Source: Enterovibrio norvegicus FF-33 (lineage in GTDB: Bacteria; Pseudomonadota; Gammaproteobacteria; Enterobacterales; Vibrionaceae). From it: DNA of 64,000 nt. The DNA is taken from assembly GCF_000286835.2 (NCBI RefSeq), contig NZ_AJYD02000038.1, positions 335,400-399,399 of the forward strand. The letters run 5' to 3'. The number at the start of each line of letters is the position of its first letter. Within the stretch, counting starts at the first letter, position 1. This document shows positions 1-7,292 of the stretch, piece by piece. Under the pieces are notes generated by a model. It searched no databases and had not been told where the DNA came from. It saw only the letters and a list, made by a program, of their open reading frames with translations. Position numbers and translations under genes: made by a program.

Positions 1-921
1 CAAGATATTGACCGTGACAACGATGGCCTAACCAACGACGGTGAGTTGAGAGTGCCTGAAGCTGTATTAGATTGGCCTTTACTCACTGGGAACAGTAACG
101 TCTCCAATGGTCTACTCAATGCCAATGGCGGATCGTGGACTTGGCAGGCTAATTCCTCACGTTTTTCTACCTACGGTTTTGAAGACAACTACCGCCTGAG
201 CTTCAACGTTAAATCGTTGGGGACTTACAACATGATTGGTCTGGGAAACGTTGAGTCCTCCGCCAGCTACACTGATATTGACTATGCCTTCTATATCGTG
301 GGGTCATCGTTAAGCATCTATGAGAATGGGTCGAGTCAGGGAACCTTTGGCACGGTTTCCATTGGAGACACATTGGCGATTGATGTTCTGCAAGGGGTCA
401 TTGTTTATCGAAACAACGGCAACATACTCAGAACAACCACCTACAACGGAGGAACGCCAGACTTCTACATTGATACCAGCTTTTACAGTGGTGCATTGAG
501 TTTGGGAGACTTCCAGCTGATCCCGTTGTCACCCATGGCCAGTGTTGCTTTCACCATTGACACCGATGGCGATGGCTACTCAAATGACGTAGATTTGGAT
601 AGTGACAATGACACCATTCCAGATGTCATTGAGATTGGCCTGACTGATAACGATGATAACTTACTGGTGGATAACCCTGGCTTCCAAGGACTCATCGCGT
701 TCGCCCCCGACTCAGACAATGACGGCATCCCTAACTATCTAGATTTAGAAAGCCAAAATGCCGCTAATGACGGAACAGCCTTTGACATGAGTGCTAGCAA
801 TTTTGCTTCTTTCGATACAAATGGAGATGGCCAATTAAACGGAGAGGATGAGTTTGGCGGAAATGACGCAAACGGAAATGGTGCGGACGATCTGATCGAA
901 CCCTCAGGCGCGTCCTTATAG
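1..921 (+). CDS. Secreted calcium-binding-repeat protein, C-terminal part (partial at left edge)
   Basis: The reading frame is open from base 1, so the gene starts to the left of the window. Acidic D-x-D-x-D-G loops appear at the very start, a lectin-like beta-rich stretch follows (about residues 25-170 of the visible part), then a cluster of thrombospondin type 3 style loops (for example DTDGDGYSNDVDLDSDND and DSDNDGIPNYLDLES) and a last loop DTNGDGQLNGEDEFGG. Such proteins are exported and fold around calcium; many are large adhesins or surface proteins. No transmembrane anchor, LPXTG or autotransporter barrel closes the visible C-terminus, so the way it stays at or leaves the cell cannot be read here. 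The family call is good; the function is not known. Confidence 0.75.
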   Translation, partial: QDIDRDNDGLTNDGELRVPEAVLDWPLLTGNSNVSNGLLNANGGSWTWQANSSRFSTYGFEDNYRLSFNVKSLGTYNMIGLGNVESSASYTDIDYAFYIVGSSLSIYENGSSQGTFGTVSIGDTLAIDVLQGVIVYRNNGNILRTTTYNGGTPDFYIDTSFYSGALSLGDFQLIPLSPMASVAFTIDTDGDGYSNDVDLDSDNDTIPDVIEIGLTDNDDNLLVDNPGFQGLIAFAPDSDNDGIPNYLDLESQNAANDGTAFDMSASNFASFDTNGDGQLNGEDEFGGNDANGNGADDLIEPSGASL

Positions 922-964
922 CAAATAGAGAGTTTGCAAATGGCCACGATTCTGTGAATTAAGC

Positions 965-996
965 AAAGAGGTAAGTCAAATGACTTGCCTCTTTTT
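965..996 (+). terminator. Rho-independent terminator after the calcium-binding-repeat gene
   Basis: An 11-bp stem (GAGGTAAGTCA against TGACTTGCCTC, one G-U pair) with a two-base loop is followed directly by CTTTTTCC. It lies about 45 bases after the stop codon at 921. Confidence 0.85.
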
Positions 997-1479
997 CCTT
1001 TGACAAATTCAATCAAAAACACCCCTATAAAGTGGCGAATTTTGAAACAATTGCTGATCACTATGTGCGCCAACATTTAACAGATTACATTCACAACGAC
1101 ACCCGTCGAAATAAAATCGTCAAATTCGAAAATTAGACTATTAATATCATGGCGTTACAAATCAACCCCCCAAATAATTCACGTGGTTATCCACAGATTC
1201 TGTTGATAGGTTCACGACAGGCCAAATGCAATTTTTTTCATTTAAAACATAATGTTAAGGCAATAAAATCAAAATAATAAATTTTTCTTGACCTGTTGGT
1301 AAATTACGATGTCATTACGCCATGAAATAATATGAAAATTATTGGTGCATTAAGAGTGAACAAACAGTATGCACATCACTATGTTACACAAGAGTGTCTG
1401 CTTGATAAGCAACTGTGATTTGAGGACTCAAACGGATGGAAAAAGGTAGGAAAGGACGATTCGTTGCATAACATTAAGA
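997..1479. other. AT-rich intergenic stretch between convergent genes
   Basis: Both flanking genes end here, so no promoter is required. The stretch is AT-rich and has one perfect DnaA-box-like nonamer (TTATCCACA, 1187-1195) and a 28-codon ATG frame at 1332-1418 without a ribosome site. I see no RNA gene or repeat in it. Confidence 0.5.
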
Positions 1480-2634
1480 TCAGATAAACCAGCGGCCCGC
1501 CGCTTCAAAAAGCAAACGATCTTCACCAGGGTGAGCAAGTAGAGAAACTCCCATAGGCGTGCCATTGACGTTCAAAAAAGGCAGCGTGAGTTGTGCTAGG
1601 CCTGCCACTTCAGCAATGGCATATAAACGGCGTTGATTTAAAAGAAACGTGTCATCAAGAAACATATCGTCAGGCGGTTGCCCAGGTGAAGTTGGAATCA
1701 TTAACAACTCACCGCTAGAAAAAAAGCCTTGGATGCTGTCACTAAATAGTTCTCTTTTTTTCTTCGTTTCAACAAATTCTTTAAAGCTATTCCCTCGAAT
1801 ACGGCTCAAAAATTCTGCGGTTTCATCTGAAAATTTAGGCTTGTGAACATCAAACCATTGACCATACTGCAGATCAATTTCTCTTCCCAATATCACGGTG
1901 TGTATATTATGGGCTTGAGTTAGTGCAAGCTTGCCAAAATTTGGCACATCTTTGCTACGAATCTTCGAATCATTCATCGCCACCTCCCATTCCAGCATCG
2001 CTTCAATAGGTAACAATTCTTGAAACAAGGTCGGTGCATATTTTAAAGCCTTGAAACGGACAGCTTTAGGCGGTTTCGTCCAACATTTCTCTGCTATTTG
2101 CTGCAGTATAGGGAGCTTTTTGGACATAAAACCAACGGCATCAAATGATGGTGATAGTGCCGAAATGCCTCTCAAATCGATCATACCCTGTGAAGGTCGG
2201 TAACCATAGAGATGACAGTAAGACGCGGGAATGAGTACACCACCACAACAATCGTTTCCAATCGCAATGGTGGCTGCACCTTTAGCTACCGCTAGCGCCG
2301 CTCCGGATGATGAACCACCAAGACGAGCGTCCGGTGCAATGGGGTTTTTCAATCTCGCAAGGAAAGGATTCTGCCCACTGATACTGGTACCAAAATCATC
2401 CATTTGCGCTTTGCCGATAAGACGACAACCTGAATGCATCAAAGCAGAAACCACGCTTGCATCATTTTTAGCGGGTTCATTGCCATCAGACCAATCTGGG
2501 ACACCTATTCCCGTGACCAGCCCTTTTATGCTAACAGAATCGCTGACGACGAGACGCTGTCGCGTCAGTACACCAGCCGGAATATCCTGCCGTTCAGGCT
2601 TTATCGCTGTGAGAAGGTAATTTTCCTCTATCAT
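1480..2634 (-). CDS. Amidase-signature family protein lacking the nucleophilic serine
   Basis: 384 residues, shorter than the usual 450-500 of amidases such as GatA. The amidase signature is plain: Lys75 in GKAQMDDFG matches the catalytic lysine, GGSSSG at 106-111 carries the cis-serine, and the second half of the signature (GNDCCGGVLIPA, 126-137) aligns without gaps to the FAAH stretch that ends in GGSIRFP. In that alignment the nucleophile Ser241 of FAAH falls on Gly132, and the following arginine is Leu134. Two cysteines (129, 130) stand nearby. By family knowledge the Ser-cisSer-Lys triad hydrolyses amides; here it is incomplete, so the protein may be a pseudoenzyme or act differently. 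The C-terminal GVSLLAHPGEDRLLFEAA end is normal, so the gene is not truncated. It lies 66 bases after the J-domain gene on the same strand. Confidence 0.8.
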   Translation of the reverse strand: MIEENYLLTAIKPERQDIPAGVLTRQRLVVSDSVSIKGLVTGIGVPDWSDGNEPAKNDASVVSALMHSGCRLIGKAQMDDFGTSISGQNPFLARLKNPIAPDARLGGSSSGAALAVAKGAATIAIGNDCCGGVLIPASYCHLYGYRPSQGMIDLRGISALSPSFDAVGFMSKKLPILQQIAEKCWTKPPKAVRFKALKYAPTLFQELLPIEAMLEWEVAMNDSKIRSKDVPNFGKLALTQAHNIHTVILGREIDLQYGQWFDVHKPKFSDETAEFLSRIRGNSFKEFVETKKKRELFSDSIQGFFSSGELLMIPTSPGQPPDDMFLDDTFLLNQRRLYAIAEVAGLAQLTLPFLNVNGTPMGVSLLAHPGEDRLLFEAAGRWFI

Positions 2635-2700
2635 CGATACTATTGACCTTTTTTCCGTCCAATATTCATAAGGTTATATCTAAACTAAAGATCCTGCTTA

Positions 2701-3855
2701 TTACAGCATCATTTTTTGACATTGATTGACTAATGCAACACGACTCGTTCTGAAAGATTTACTCGTAAACAGCTCTTCATTGATTTCGAGTTTTCGACTT
2801 TGCAACCAGCTTTCAGGTGACGAGCCTTGACCATAAGGAATTTTATAAACATGAAAATGTTGATTCTGATGCTGATAAATTAAGTTTGCAGCAACACGAA
2901 GTGGCTTTAACTGTTCGTTAAGATATAAGCGAAAATCGCCAGTACAATCATTGACGATGTATGACCCATTGTCGCTGCGAATAGCGATATAGGGTTTATC
3001 AGATTCAGTATAGGATGCTAGCGCCCATACACCTGTTTTCTGAGTCAGCTTAAGGAACGGTAAGCTGCTAGTACCGGTGTCATCGTCTTGGGCTTCCAGT
3101 GCACCACGTTCTATTTTCTGCACCTCTTTTTCGCTGGGTTTAGCATGAACGACGCGTACTCTAGGTGGTGCAACTTCTGGTGAAGTATCATCAAGCCAGC
3201 CAGTAACGAATGACCAATCCAACATTTTCATACCTAAAGCAACGACAACAACAAGCGACGACATCGCCATTGCAGGCAGCCAAAACTTCTGTGCCCAAAG
3301 AAGTAATCCCGGTGTCTTCACACCGGATTTTCTATCGAGTTCTGTTTCCATCACCTCGTTGTCGGAAAGCGCGCGTCGTAATTCTCCCGCCAATTTATGC
3401 TGTTCGGCAATGGCGCTGTCTTTTTGATTGGAGAGTCTGTTACGCTCTTCTTTAAGTAACACCAACTCCCCCTCCAACTGCGCAATTTTTCTCGAAAAGT
3501 CTGCGCCAGATGCGCTACTTGTGTTCGCACCTACGCTTTTGCCTTTTTGTGCCTGACTGAGTTGGACTTTAAGTAACTGATTTAATGCGGTGAGCTCATC
3601 TCGCTCTTTCTTTGTCTTGAGCAGTTCTCGCTCTAACGCGCCACCGTCACTGAAACTCGCAGACGCCGGTATAGACAACGCGTTTTCACCGCGTCCTTTA
3701 ATGGTGTTGTCATAAGCGTGACGCACAAGTTGCATCAGGGCTTTAGACCCACCTTTGTCTGGGTGTACGCGCGTAGAGAGCAGTTTATATCTCTGCTTTA
3801 CGGTCGATTCAGCGTCACCTGGCTTTGTGCCTAAGAGTTCATTAAACGTCGTCAT
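2701..3855 (-). CDS. Membrane-anchored J-domain protein
   Basis: Residues 1-55 form a J-domain with the HPD tripeptide at 31-33, the signature that stimulates DnaK ATPase. A long charged, probably coiled-coil stretch follows (about 70-175), then one hydrophobic helix at about 191-209 and a C-terminal domain of about 170 residues (215-384) that I do not recognise. The order suggests a cytoplasmic J-domain tethered to the inner membrane with the C-terminal part probably periplasmic, though topology is inferred. It lacks the zinc-finger and CTD modules of true DnaJ, so it is a specialised co-chaperone whose client is unknown. The amidase-like gene follows 66 bases downstream, perhaps on the same transcript. 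Confidence 0.75.
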   Translation of the reverse strand: MTTFNELLGTKPGDAESTVKQRYKLLSTRVHPDKGGSKALMQLVRHAYDNTIKGRGENALSIPASASFSDGGALERELLKTKKERDELTALNQLLKVQLSQAQKGKSVGANTSSASGADFSRKIAQLEGELVLLKEERNRLSNQKDSAIAEQHKLAGELRRALSDNEVMETELDRKSGVKTPGLLLWAQKFWLPAMAMSSLVVVVALGMKMLDWSFVTGWLDDTSPEVAPPRVRVVHAKPSEKEVQKIERGALEAQDDDTGTSSLPFLKLTQKTGVWALASYTESDKPYIAIRSDNGSYIVNDCTGDFRLYLNEQLKPLRVAANLIYQHQNQHFHVYKIPYGQGSSPESWLQSRKLEINEELFTSKSFRTSRVALVNQCQKMML

Positions 3856-4187
3856 TTCTTATAGGTTATTTACTAATTGGTTAATTTATAAGATGAAGAT
3901 TTATCGGCGGAAATAGGGAAAACTTGAATGCAGATGACTCACTAGTTCTCTGCATCTATCACGAGCTCATGTGTATCATAAATAAGATAGTAACCTGTGG
4001 TACTTTCTGCCTCACGAATTGTTGACGTTTTGTACTGCATCTCCTTTTAATGTATCAATGTAACCACATCCAGTTAACACACCCTGCCAATTTCACCTTG
4101 TTTAAGTTCAAATTCGCCTAAGAGCCTTATTTATCATTGCATTCGTATTTCTGTGATCTATGATGCTTTCGACAATTTGACGTTCCG
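3856..4187 (+). promoter_or_regulatory. Leader and promoter region for the glycine riboswitch transcript
   Basis: The stretch between the divergent J-domain gene and the riboswitch is AT-rich. A plausible sigma-70 promoter is TTGCAT at 4137-4142, a 16-base spacer, and TATGAT at 4159-4164, which would start the RNA about 15-20 bases before the first aptamer. The -35 match is weak and the assignment rests mainly on position. Nothing else is recognised in the rest. Confidence 0.4.
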
Positions 4188-4412
4188 TTGAAGACAGCAG
4201 GAGAGAGATGGCATTGCCATCCGCCGAAGAAGTAAATCTTTCAGGCACCCAATATGTGCATTTGCACGTGGGTATGGACTGTTGTTGGAGGAGCCTCTGG
4301 AGAGATCCGTTAAATCGGGCGCCGAAGGAGCAAGCTTGCGTATTCGAGTACATCCACCGTGATATCGAATAACTTCAAGTGAAACTCTCAGGCAAAAGGA
4401 CAGAGGAGATAA
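4188..4412 (+). ncRNA. Tandem glycine riboswitch (two gcvT-type aptamers)
   Basis: Two consecutive aptamers with the conserved glycine-riboswitch cores are visible. The first has GCCGAAGAAGTAAATC and TTTCAGGCA and closes with helix P1 between 4194-4200 and 4279-4285. The second has GCCGAAGGAGCAA and AACTCTCAGGCAAAAGGAC and closes with P1 between CCTCTG (4294-4299) and CAGAGG (4401-4406). The short linker between them matches the tandem architecture described for Vibrio cholerae. It stands before a sodium:alanine/glycine symporter gene, a known target of this class. Glycine binding, as known for the family, stabilises the aptamers cooperatively or jointly. Confidence 0.95.
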
Positions 4413-4470
4413 CCGCAATAAAGTACCCACTTTACTGCTGCTTTTTGCGGCTATTCTCCTCCTTTTAATC
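4403..4470 (+). terminator. Expression platform: attenuator hairpin of the glycine riboswitch
   Basis: GAGGAGA (4403-4409) pairs with TCTCCTC (4455-4461), CCGCAA (4413-4418) with TTGCGG (4445-4450), and TAAAGT (4419-4424) with ACTTTA (4429-4434), followed by CTTTTAATC. The 5' arm GAGGAGA shares 4403-4406 with the 3' strand of P1 of the second aptamer, so the two folds compete. Glycine-stabilised P1 should weaken the base of the terminator and allow read-through, which predicts an ON switch; this direction is my inference. Confidence 0.75.
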
Positions 4471-4525
4471 AAAGCCTGCTTTTTCTTACATTTACTCAAG
4501 AAAAGTGGATATTAAAGGGGGATAA

Positions 4526-5908
4526 ATGAACTATTCACTACACAACCTACTTGAGATCATCGATAACCTCGTTTGGGGTCCACCACTTTTATTACTGCTA
4601 GTTGGCACGGGTGTATATTTCACATTTCGCCTCGGTGCAATCCAGTTTCTTAAACTCCCTTTAGCACTAACGTATCTTTTCACCAAAGAGAAAAACGTAA
4701 AAGACAAAGGCGATGTATCCAGTTTTGCCGCATTGTGCACCGCCCTCTCCGCCACCATTGGTACAGGCAACATCGTCGGTGTAGCCACTGCCATCAAACT
4801 TGGCGGCCCAGGTGCGCTTTTTTGGATGTGGATGGCAGCCTTATTTGGTATGGCGACAAAATATGCCGAATGTCTACTCGCGGTGAAATACCGTGAACAG
4901 GATGCCAACGGTAATATGCTGGGCGGTCCAATGCTTTACCTTGAAAAAGGTGCAGGGCAAAAATGGCTCGCTCGCCTATTTGCATTCTTCACTATCGGTG
5001 TGGCGTGTTTCGGTATTGGTACTTTTCCACAAGTGAATGCCATTGTGGACGCGGGACATATCGCATTTAACATTCCCCATGAAGTCACTGCCATTGTGCT
5101 GACCTTGTTAGTCGCAGCAGTCACTATCGGTGGCATCAAATCAATTGCCGGCATGGCGAGTAAGATCATCCCAACCATGACGGTCATTTACGTCACGGCG
5201 TGTGTGGTGATTTTATTCAATAATGCCAGCGCGATTCCTTCGGCAATGAGTTTGATTGTTAACTCAGCATTTACTGGCGCAGCGGCAACAGGCGGTTTTG
5301 TTGGTGCGACCATCATGCTCGCAATTCAGTCGGGTGTGGCGCGAGGGGTATTTTCAAATGAATCAGGCCTTGGCAGTGCGCCTATGGCAGCAGCTTCTGC
5401 CCAAACGAACTCCTGTGTTCGTCAAGGTTTGATCTCTATGGTCGGTACTTTCCTTGATACCATTGTGATCTGCTCTATGACGGGTCTTGCTCTGGTTCTA
5501 ACCGGCGTATGGTCAATGGACATAGAAGGCGCGAGAATGACCACCGAAGCCTTCTCTTTGGGACTTAACCAAAGCTATGGCCCGATGGTAGTCGCCATAG
5601 GACTCATGTTCTTTGCCTTTACGACTATTCTGGGCTGGAACTACTACGGCGAGCGCTGCGTGGTGTATTTGTTTGGACAACGCGCAGTGCTGGCTTACAA
5701 AATTGTGTTCTTAGCGCTTGTGCTGTCGGGGGCTTTTATTAAGCTGGATATGATTTGGTTAATTGCAGACATTGTTAACGGATTAATGGCAGTGCCTAAC
5801 TTGATCGGCCTGATCTTACTGCGCCATGTCGTTGCTGATGAAACGAAAGCTTATTTTGATTCCCTGAAGCAAAATCTGAGCGAAGAATCTACACATGTGA
5901 ATGCATAA
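4526..5908 (+). CDS. Sodium:alanine/glycine symporter (AGCS family)
   Basis: 460 residues with about ten hydrophobic helices and the AGCS hallmarks: an N-terminal FTFRLGAIQF stretch, the ALSATIGTGNIVGVATAI segment near residue 75, and GVFSNESGLGSAPMAAA near residue 280. The family couples sodium to the uptake of alanine or glycine across the inner membrane. The start ATG follows a GGGG-rich ribosome site. The glycine riboswitch 60 bases upstream points to glycine as the relevant substrate or signal. The gene is monocistronic, closed by a terminator at 5942-5969. Confidence 0.93.
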   Translation: MNYSLHNLLEIIDNLVWGPPLLLLLVGTGVYFTFRLGAIQFLKLPLALTYLFTKEKNVKDKGDVSSFAALCTALSATIGTGNIVGVATAIKLGGPGALFWMWMAALFGMATKYAECLLAVKYREQDANGNMLGGPMLYLEKGAGQKWLARLFAFFTIGVACFGIGTFPQVNAIVDAGHIAFNIPHEVTAIVLTLLVAAVTIGGIKSIAGMASKIIPTMTVIYVTACVVILFNNASAIPSAMSLIVNSAFTGAAATGGFVGATIMLAIQSGVARGVFSNESGLGSAPMAAASAQTNSCVRQGLISMVGTFLDTIVICSMTGLALVLTGVWSMDIEGARMTTEAFSLGLNQSYGPMVVAIGLMFFAFTTILGWNYYGERCVVYLFGQRAVLAYKIVFLALVLSGAFIKLDMIWLIADIVNGLMAVPNLIGLILLRHVVADETKAYFDSLKQNLSEESTHVNA

Positions 5909-5941
5909 TTCCGCCCACCAACTCATGATAACTACACAAAT

Positions 5942-5969
5942 AAAAACAGCGCCAGATGGCGCTGTTTTT
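5942..5969. terminator. Bidirectional terminator between symporter and HAD phosphatase
   Basis: AAAAACAGCGCC, a short ATGG-containing loop and GGCGCTGTTTTT form a near-perfect hairpin with A and T tracts on either side. It serves the plus-strand symporter and the minus-strand phosphatase gene ending at 5992. Confidence 0.9.
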
Positions 5970-5991
5970 ACTTTAAATCATGATGGAAAAA

Positions 5992-6672
5992 TCAGGCTGA
6001 TTTAGCATTTAACATGTTAATTAGCCCAAGTTTCCCGAAAATAGCATCATAATGAACGAAGTTAGGAATCCGCGTGTGGTGCTGCACTTTTGTTCCCACC
6101 GCAACAAATTCATACCCTAACGTATTCGTCGCCATCTTGTCCCACTCACCATCACCAAAATACACGCGACGGCTAAACACGGCGCCAGTATCTTGCTTGG
6201 CGCGAAACGCGGCCAGTGCCATTATCTCACTGCGCGTCATCGCATCCGAGCACGAAGCAAAGCTCACACCACTCACGTCAAAACCTGCGGCTTTGAGCTT
6301 CATTCGTGCAGACTCTTCCCAGCCGCCCGTCGCAATAGCGAGCACGACATTTGGATGAGACTTCATATCGTTCACAAATTTAATGGCACCAGGCGTTGCT
6401 ACCAGTTCATTCGCATTTGACGTGATGTAAGCACGCAGTTTATTCAGAAATAGGCTTTTTACCTCACGAAGAATTCGCATTCTTTCGTGACGCATACCTT
6501 GCTGTTCAATCAGTTCTTCTAAAATGCCTACGTCAGTCACATTAGTGAACGCGCCCCAGTCTTCTGTTAACTGCAGACCTAGCACTTCTTCGACGGCTGA
6601 TCGAAAGCAGTCGGAGTCGAAATCATAACTATCGATGAGCGTACCATCGACATCGAGCATAAACAGGTTCAT
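5992..6672 (-). CDS. HAD-superfamily hydrolase, phosphoglycolate-phosphatase-like
   Basis: 226 residues. Motif I is DVDGTL at residues 7-12 (nucleophile Asp7, acid Asp9), a helical cap follows, motif II is in IATGG, and motif IV is FGDGEWDK in the C-terminal third. This is the layout of the subfamily that contains phosphoglycolate phosphatase and beta-phosphoglucomutase; the substrate cannot be told from sequence alone. The gene stands alone on its strand. Confidence 0.8.
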   Translation of the reverse strand: MNLFMLDVDGTLIDSYDFDSDCFRSAVEEVLGLQLTEDWGAFTNVTDVGILEELIEQQGMRHERMRILREVKSLFLNKLRAYITSNANELVATPGAIKFVNDMKSHPNVVLAIATGGWEESARMKLKAAGFDVSGVSFASCSDAMTRSEIMALAAFRAKQDTGAVFSRRVYFGDGEWDKMATNTLGYEFVAVGTKVQHHTRIPNFVHYDAIFGKLGLINMLNAKSA

Positions 6673-7292
6673 TCGCGCCTTTCCTCAAATCTTGTCATTA
6701 CTCTGTTCTCAAGGCTGATTTGATATCGCGCTTGGCTTTCCCCACACAGCAAACTCAACATTGTATTTACAATCGCAATCTCATGGCAACATTATTTGTT
6801 GGCTTCTAGAGATAGTAGACCGTCATCAAACTCGACGCACCGTGTATTGAAAACTGGCGAACAGACAAAAGGTTGCGCTTTAATACAGTAAAAATATCCA
6901 TATGTGTTGAACGATTCCCTATCATCACGAGGAAATCACACTATTTTTTTTCATTTTGACGGAAGAATAGAGGTAGGATGACAAAAAAATTCAGCGCGCC
7001 GACAAAAAAACCACATCTTTGCCCTTTCACCTTGGTGTTTCTGATCTGACGAATATGGCTAATTTCCGGTCATTGTCTCTCTAATTGGTTTCATGATCAG
7101 AACAGTTTGAACACACAACACACTATACCGTAAAGAGAAGTAAAATTTGTTCCATAAACTCTGCTTGTCAAGACTTGAAGATCACACGATATAGTGGTTT
7201 GATCTGCGCCCTTGCCAATCAGAGACACAATATAGTGTCTTTGGCCAAGCTTCGCTCAACAAGTCGGCATTACTCTCGAGGTGCAATTCATA
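6673..7292 (+). promoter_or_regulatory. Long 5' region of the nrdJ operon
   Basis: About 620 bases separate the divergent phosphatase gene from nrdJa. The distal half is AT-rich without recognised elements; I found no cobalamin riboswitch signature, which might have been expected for a B12-dependent enzyme. The proximal part holds the NrdR-like palindromes listed separately and the ribosome site GAGGT at 7278-7282. Confidence 0.5.
7118..7238 (+). promoter_or_regulatory. NrdR-box-like palindromes upstream of nrdJa
   Basis: Two 14-base near-palindromes, ACACGATATAGTGG (7184-7197) and ACACAATATAGTGT (7225-7238), lie 41 bases apart, close to four helical turns; a weaker copy begins at 7118 (ACACACTATACCGT). 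They resemble the ACAC...GTGT operators of the repressor NrdR, which controls ribonucleotide reductase genes through paired, phased boxes. The core is two bases shorter than the 16-base consensus I remember, so the assignment is likely but not certain. Confidence 0.6.

Noticed and set aside
735-1076. Minus-strand frame of 113 codons over the end of the first gene
   Set aside because: It runs antisense through the calcium-binding repeats and the terminator; it is a shadow of the plus-strand gene.
1187-1195. Perfect DnaA-box nonamer TTATCCACA in an AT-rich stretch, possible replication origin
   Set aside because: Only one box was seen, without a cluster, GATC repeats, parAB, dnaA or rctB nearby. 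One such nonamer is expected by chance.
1332-1418. 28-codon ATG frame in the left intergenic stretch
   Set aside because: No ribosome site, no terminator after it, and frames of this length are common in AT-rich sequence.
4108-4499. Minus-strand frames over the riboswitch region
   Set aside because: They are antisense to a conserved structured RNA and have no ribosome site or family resemblance.
7199-7212. TTTGATCTGCGCC shared by the upstream regions of nrdJa and relV (second copy near 14204)
   Set aside because: A 13-base match between two places in 64 kb is expected many times by chance; only one half fits an FNR-type site.
6673-7292. Cobalamin riboswitch expected before a B12-dependent reductase
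   Set aside because: I looked for the B12-box and conserved core and did not find them.
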